Below, in pieces: positions 6,884 through 9,554 of a stretch of DNA of 9,554 nucleotides. Source of the DNA: a bacterium. GTDB taxonomy: Bacteria; Hydrogenedentota; Hydrogenedentia; Hydrogenedentiales; SLHB01. The DNA lies in assembly GCA_024231375.1 (NCBI GenBank), contig JAAEQP010001795.1, positions 1 to 9,554 on the forward strand, read 5' to 3'. The notes below the pieces were generated by a model that had not been told where the DNA came from, did not search any database, and saw only the letters and a program-made list of their open reading frames with translations. The position numbers and the translations under genes were made by a program. Within the stretch, counting starts at the first letter, position 1. Every line of letters starts with the position of its first letter.

Positions 6884-7069
6884 GTGGCGAAAAAGTCGAT
6901 GATTGCCAAGGCCGGCCGGCCGCCGAAGTTTGGGGTCCGCGGGTACAACCGGTGCCGCATTTGTGGGCGCCCCCGGAGCTTCATGCGGCGCTTCGGAATC
7001 TGCAGGATATGTTTTCGCATGCTGGCGCTTGAGGGCAAGTTGCCTGGCGTCACGAAGTCAAGCTGGTAA
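6884..7069 (+). CDS. rpsN: 30S ribosomal protein S14, zinc-binding type Z (uS14)
   Basis: S14 is a late-assembly protein of the 30S head next to S3, S10 and S19. The short 61-residue product, with a CxxC pair at Cys24/Cys27 and another at Cys40/Cys43, marks the zinc-ribbon form (also called rpsZ or C+), not the longer zinc-free form of about 101 residues found in E. coli. It opens [16 protein letters not shown], has the [20 protein letters not shown] core, and ends [11 protein letters not shown], as expected. GTG start with GAGGAG at 6872-6877, 6 nt upstream. A zinc-free paralogue elsewhere in the genome, under zinc control, is common in other bacteria but cannot be tested here. Confidence 0.97.
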   Translation: MAKKSMIAKAGRPPKFGVRGYNRCRICGRPRSFMRRFGICRICFRMLALEGKLPGVTKSSW

Positions 7070-7086
7070 TTACGAGGAGCCGCAAG

Positions 7087-7485
7087 ATGTCGATGAGCGA
7101 CCCGATTTCCGATCTGCTGACGCGGATTCGCAACGGCCTGGGCACGAAACACGACCGCGTAGATATGCCGTCGTCCAGGGTGAAGAACGAGATCTGCGCG
7201 GTGTTGAAGCGCGAAGGGTACATTACCGACTACAAGATGGTCGAAGACGATAAGCAGGGAGTGCTTCAGGTCACCCTGAAGTACACGGCCGACGGCGAGC
7301 CGGTTCTCCAAGGGTTGAAGCGGGTGAGCAAGCCCAGCCTGCGTGTATACACGCGGTGTCAGGATCTCAAGCAGGTCCGTAGCGGGCTGGGAATCGCGAT
7401 CGTGTCAACGTCGCGTGGCCTGATGACAGGCAAACAGGCTCGTGAACAGAACGTTGGCGGCGAGATCCTCTGCGAGGTGTGGTAG
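7087..7485 (+). CDS. rpsH: 30S ribosomal protein S8 (uS8)
   Basis: S8 binds helix 21 of 16S rRNA as a primary assembly protein of the 30S platform; in E. coli it is also the spc operon autogenous repressor. The 132-residue product starts MSMSDPISDLLTRIRNGLG, continues VDMPSSRVKNEICAVLKREGYI, and carries the C-terminal signature TSRGLMTGKQAREQNVGGEI followed by LCEVW. GAGGAG at 7074-7079 is 7 nt before ATG 7087. A second in-frame ATG at 7093 would be 13 nt away, so the first is preferred. The spacer from rpsN is 17 nt and to rplF is 51 nt. Confidence 0.97.
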   Translation: MSMSDPISDLLTRIRNGLGTKHDRVDMPSSRVKNEICAVLKREGYITDYKMVEDDKQGVLQVTLKYTADGEPVLQGLKRVSKPSLRVYTRCQDLKQVRSGLGIAIVSTSRGLMTGKQAREQNVGGEILCEVW

Positions 7486-7536
7486 GAAGGCGCCCTTAAC
7501 CGGCGCTCGACACGCTGCAGGAAAGGAAAGCAAACC

Positions 7537-8076
7537 GTGTCAAGGATAGGAAAGCTTCCGGTCCCGATCCCGAGTGGGACCACGTGCGAGTTGAAGGGGA
7601 CTCACCTCAAGGTGAAGGGTCCCAAGGGCGCGCTTGAACGCGACCTGCACCCGGAGATCAAAGTGACATTGGCGGACAATGAGGTCATTGCAGAGCGGGC
7701 GAGCGACGAGCCTCGTCTCCGCGCCCTCCATGGGTTGACCCGGTCGCTGATTAACAACATGATGCTGGGCGTCTCCGAAGGGTACGAGAAGACCCTCGAA
7801 GTGGTCGGCGTTGGCTACCGTGCTTCGATGCAGGGCAAGTCCCTGAATCTGGCGCTCGGATTCAGCCATCCTGTGAATATAGATCCGCCAGAAGGCATTG
7901 CCTTCACGGTGGAGGGTACGCAGACGATCAAGGTCTCGGGCATTAGCAAAGAACTGGTCGGACAGATAGCGGCGAACATCCGCGCATTGCGTAAGCCGGA
8001 GCCCTACAAGGGCAAAGGCGTTCGGTACGCGGGTGAATACGTGCGCCGGAAAGTTGGTAAGGCCGGAGCGGCCTAG
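7537..8076 (+). CDS. rplF: 50S ribosomal protein L6 (uL6)
   Basis: L6 lies near the factor-binding site and the sarcin-ricin loop and stabilises the 50S stalk base. The 179-residue product has the typical start SRIGKLPVPIPSG, the first repeat with LKVKGPKGALER, the central LINNMMLGVSEGYEKTLEVV GVGYRA stretch joining the two related domains, and the C-terminal signature KPEPYKGKGVRYAGE. GTG start, with AAGGAAAG upstream at 7523-7530 (about 6 nt). The 51-nt spacer before it contains a weak 5-bp repeat (7490-7494 with 7502-7506). rplR follows after 21 nt. Confidence 0.97.
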   Translation: MSRIGKLPVPIPSGTTCELKGTHLKVKGPKGALERDLHPEIKVTLADNEVIAERASDEPRLRALHGLTRSLINNMMLGVSEGYEKTLEVVGVGYRASMQGKSLNLALGFSHPVNIDPPEGIAFTVEGTQTIKVSGISKELVGQIAANIRALRKPEPYKGKGVRYAGEYVRRKVGKAGAA

Positions 8077-8097
8077 GCCGATTGAGGAGCAGGTAAG

Positions 8098-8451
8098 ATG
8101 GCGAAGCCAAGTGGTAAGGTTGCGCGACTGGCGCGGCGCAAGCGGAGCGTCCGGAAGCGTGTGAGCGGTACGATTGAACGGCCCCGGCTGGCGGTATACC
8201 GGTCGGCGCGTCATATCTACGCGCAGATAATCGACGATACCGCGGGGCAGACGCTTGCGTCGGCTTCGTCGGTTCAATTGAAGATTGGCGGCGGTAACAG
8301 CGAAGCTGCCAAAGAAGTAGGCAAAGCGCTTGCGGAACGGGCGAAGGCGGCATCGGTAACGACCGTTCAGTTCGACCGCGGCGGAAGACTATTCCATGGG
8401 CGGGTGAAGGCGCTGGCGGACGCGGCTCGCGAAGCAGGGCTGGAATTCTAG
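8098..8451 (+). CDS. rplR: 50S ribosomal protein L18 (uL18)
   Basis: L18 binds 5S rRNA with L5 in the central protuberance. The 117-residue product has the basic N-terminal arm ([20 protein letters not shown]) followed by the conserved [19 protein letters not shown], the [17 protein letters not shown] helix, and the closing [20 protein letters not shown] and EAGLEF, as in other bacterial L18 proteins. ATG start with GAGGAG at 8084-8089, 8 nt upstream. Its TAG stop overlaps the AGGAG ribosome binding site of rpsE, so those two genes are probably translated in a coupled way. Confidence 0.97.
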   Translation: MAKPSGKVARLARRKRSVRKRVSGTIERPRLAVYRSARHIYAQIIDDTAGQTLASASSVQLKIGGGNSEAAKEVGKALAERAKAASVTTVQFDRGGRLFHGRVKALADAAREAGLEF

Positions 8452-8454
8452 GAG
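8450..8454 (+). promoter_or_regulatory. Shine-Dalgarno for the TTG start of rpsE
   Basis: AGGAG begins inside the rplR stop codon (TAG at 8449-8451) and lies 7 nt before TTG 8462. No ATG or GTG start with a good site is available near the beginning of the conserved S5 region, so this site supports TTG initiation coupled to rplR termination. Confidence 0.75.
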
Positions 8455-8461
8455 AACGGGA

Positions 8462-8998
8462 TTGAGTAACGAACGCACGAAGAGGGACTCACGCGGCGGT
8501 CGGCGCCCGCGCGACCAGGAAGACTCCAACTTCATCGAACAGGTCGTGAAGATCTATCGCGTCGCCAAGGTGGTGAAGGGCGGCCGGAACTTCCGGTTCA
8601 GCGCGGTGGTGGTCGTAGGCGATGGCGCAGGCCGTATCGGCGTAGCCATGGGCAAGGCCCGCGAAGTGCCGGACGCCATTCGGAAGGCCATCGAAAAGGC
8701 CAAGAAGAGCATGGTGACCGTGCCTGTCGTGAACACCACCATCCCGCACGAGATCGTGGGACGCGCCGGAGCGGCACGCGTGCTTCTGAAGCCGGCGTCG
8801 CTCGGTACGGGCGTGATCGCGGGTGGTCCGGTGCGCGCCGTGGTGGAAGCGGCCGGATTCAAGAACATCCTGACCAAGTCGCTGGGATCGAACAATGCCA
8901 CGAACGTGGTGTGGGCCACGATGGACGGCCTCCGGCGTTTGGAAACGGCCGAGCAGATCGCCGCGAAGCGCGACCTCTCGGTCTCGGCAGTACTGTAG
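8462..8998 (+). CDS. rpsE: 30S ribosomal protein S5 (uS5), TTG start
   Basis: S5 lies at the back of the 30S near the mRNA entry channel and affects decoding fidelity; changes in its N-terminal loop give spectinomycin resistance in other bacteria. The 178-residue product has a charged leader (residues 1-22), the dsRBD-like N-terminal domain with [20 protein letters not shown], the family signature [20 protein letters not shown] around residues 47-66, [16 protein letters not shown], and the C-terminal domain with [18 protein letters not shown] and [19 protein letters not shown]. The start is TTG, the only one in the window. It is supported by AGGAG at 8450-8454 and gives the usual short leader. 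The usual next gene, rpmD, is not there. Confidence 0.96.
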   Translation: MSNERTKRDSRGGRRPRDQEDSNFIEQVVKIYRVAKVVKGGRNFRFSAVVVVGDGAGRIGVAMGKAREVPDAIRKAIEKAKKSMVTVPVVNTTIPHEIVGRAGAARVLLKPASLGTGVIAGGPVRAVVEAAGFKNILTKSLGSNNATNVVWATMDGLRRLETAEQIAAKRDLSVSAVL

Positions 8999-9010
8999 TT
9001 GAGATTGGAA

Positions 9011-9026
9011 TCGCGGGTTTACGCGA
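9011..9026 (+). promoter_or_regulatory. Small stem-loop in the rpsE-rplO spacer
   Basis: TCGCG (9011-9015) pairs with CGCGA (9022-9026) around the loop GGTTTA. It lies in the 51-nt spacer where rpmD would normally be, just upstream of the rplO ribosome binding site. The stem is only 5 bp and no T-run follows, so it is recorded as weak structure without a known role. Confidence 0.2.
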
Positions 9027-9049
9027 GAGGATAAGGAAGCGGATCTATC

Positions 9050-9541
9050 ATGGACCTTAGCACGCTTACACCAGCGCCCGGCGCCAAGAAACAGCGCAAG
9101 CGAGTCGGACGGGGCCCCGGATCGGGCACCGGCAAGACCTGCGGACGCGGACATAAGGGCCAGAAGTCGCGGTCGGGATATCGCCGGCGCCGCGGATTTG
9201 AAGGCGGTCAGATGCCGTTGAACCGGCGTTTGCCGAAGCGCGGATTCCATCAGGACACGCGTTTCCCCTTCGCCGTGGTGAATCTGGACACCCTTGAGAA
9301 GGCCTTTGACGCGGGTGCGGAAGTCACACCCGAAACCCTGCTCGCGGCGAACCTGATCGAGCCGGAAAAGGGCGGCGTGAAGATTCTCGGGCGTGGCGAC
9401 GTGACCAAGAAATTCGTTGTGAAGGTCACCGCGATCAGCGCGGCGGCCAAGACCAAGATTGAGGCGGCGGGCGGCAGCGTGGAATTGCTCGCGTCGCCGA
9501 GTCGCGCCGGCAAGAAGCAACAGGCGGCCGACCAGGAGTAA
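9050..9541 (+). CDS. rplO: 50S ribosomal protein L15 (uL15)
   Basis: L15 binds many 23S rRNA domains during late 50S assembly. The 163-residue product has the extended Gly/Arg-rich N-terminal part ([20 protein letters not shown], then [11 protein letters not shown]), the [18 protein letters not shown] signature at about residues 47-64, and a globular C-terminal half with [22 protein letters not shown] and [21 protein letters not shown] short charged, Gln-rich tail ([12 protein letters not shown]) makes it slightly longer than the E. coli protein (144). ATG start; the nearest site, TAAGGA at 9032-9037, is 12 nt away, longer than for its neighbours. It directly follows rpsE with no L30 gene between. 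Confidence 0.97.
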   Translation: MDLSTLTPAPGAKKQRKRVGRGPGSGTGKTCGRGHKGQKSRSGYRRRRGFEGGQMPLNRRLPKRGFHQDTRFPFAVVNLDTLEKAFDAGAEVTPETLLAANLIEPEKGGVKILGRGDVTKKFVVKVTAISAAAKTKIEAAGGSVELLASPSRAGKKQQAADQE

Positions 9542-9546
9542 AGGAG
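9540..9546 (+). promoter_or_regulatory. Shine-Dalgarno for the next gene beyond the window (probably secY)
   Basis: AAAGGAG overlaps the rplO TAA stop and is followed by only 8 bases before the window ends, with no start codon yet visible. In most bacteria the gene after rplO is secY, encoding the protein translocation channel, so that is the likely owner. The identity is inferred from conserved gene order only. Confidence 0.6.
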
Positions 9547-9554
9547 CGCGAGCC

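Noticed and set aside
7490..7506. GCGCC/GGCGC inverted repeat between rpsH and rplF
   Set aside because: Only 5 bp in very GC-rich sequence, no T-run and no known counterpart; likely chance.
8489..9520. 343-codon antisense open frame opposite rpsE and rplO
   Set aside because: Shadow of two conserved genes; long only because stop codons are rare in this frame at high GC.
1..9554. A novel defence, mobile or biosynthetic system hidden in the window
   Set aside because: Every sizeable coding stretch is a recognised core translation gene in conserved order. No repeats, CRISPR arrays, transposase fragments or codon-usage breaks were seen.

Overview
This window is one continuous, plus-strand block of the bacterial S10-spc ribosomal protein supercluster, entered from the last 47 codons of tuf (EF-Tu). 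Gene order is tuf(3' end)-rpsJ-rplC-rplD-rplW-rplB-rpsS-rplV-rpsC-rplP-rpmC-rpsQ-rplN-rplX-rplE-rpsN-rpsH-rplF-rplR-rpsE-rplO. It ends on a Shine-Dalgarno sequence for a next gene that lies outside (secY by the usual order). Every gene was identified from conserved family motifs in its translation. The DNA is GC-rich with strong G/C preference at third codon positions, Shine-Dalgarno sites are purine-rich and well placed, and many starts are GTG (one is TTG). This is a GC-rich bacterium that initiates by the Shine-Dalgarno mechanism. The lineage cannot be fixed from the sequence alone. Absence of L30, a zinc-type S14 and L3 differences from E. coli argue against a gammaproteobacterium.

Layout. 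1-145: end of tuf. 146-220: short spacer. 221-532: S10. 533-688: the only long spacer (156 nt), which holds GC-rich inverted repeats. 689-4989: L3, L4, L23, L2, S19, L22, S3 and L16, tightly packed; the L4/L23 pair overlaps by 4 nt. 5033-5502: L29 and S17, also overlapping. 5536-8998: L14, L24, L5, S14, S8, L6, L18 and S5, with short spacers. 8999-9049: 51 nt where rpmD (L30) usually sits, but no L30 gene is present. 9050-9541: L15.

Together these genes supply core 30S proteins (S3, S5, S8, S10, S14, S17, S19) and 50S proteins (L2-L6, L14-L16, L18, L22-L24, L29) as one probable polycistronic unit, with translational coupling through overlapping or near-touching stop and start sites. No mobile element, CRISPR array, tRNA, rRNA or foreign-looking gene is present. 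No novel system is evident: this is a core housekeeping region. The points worth a second look are the missing rpmD, the structured rpsJ-rplC spacer, heavy use of non-ATG starts, and small lineage-specific protein features.
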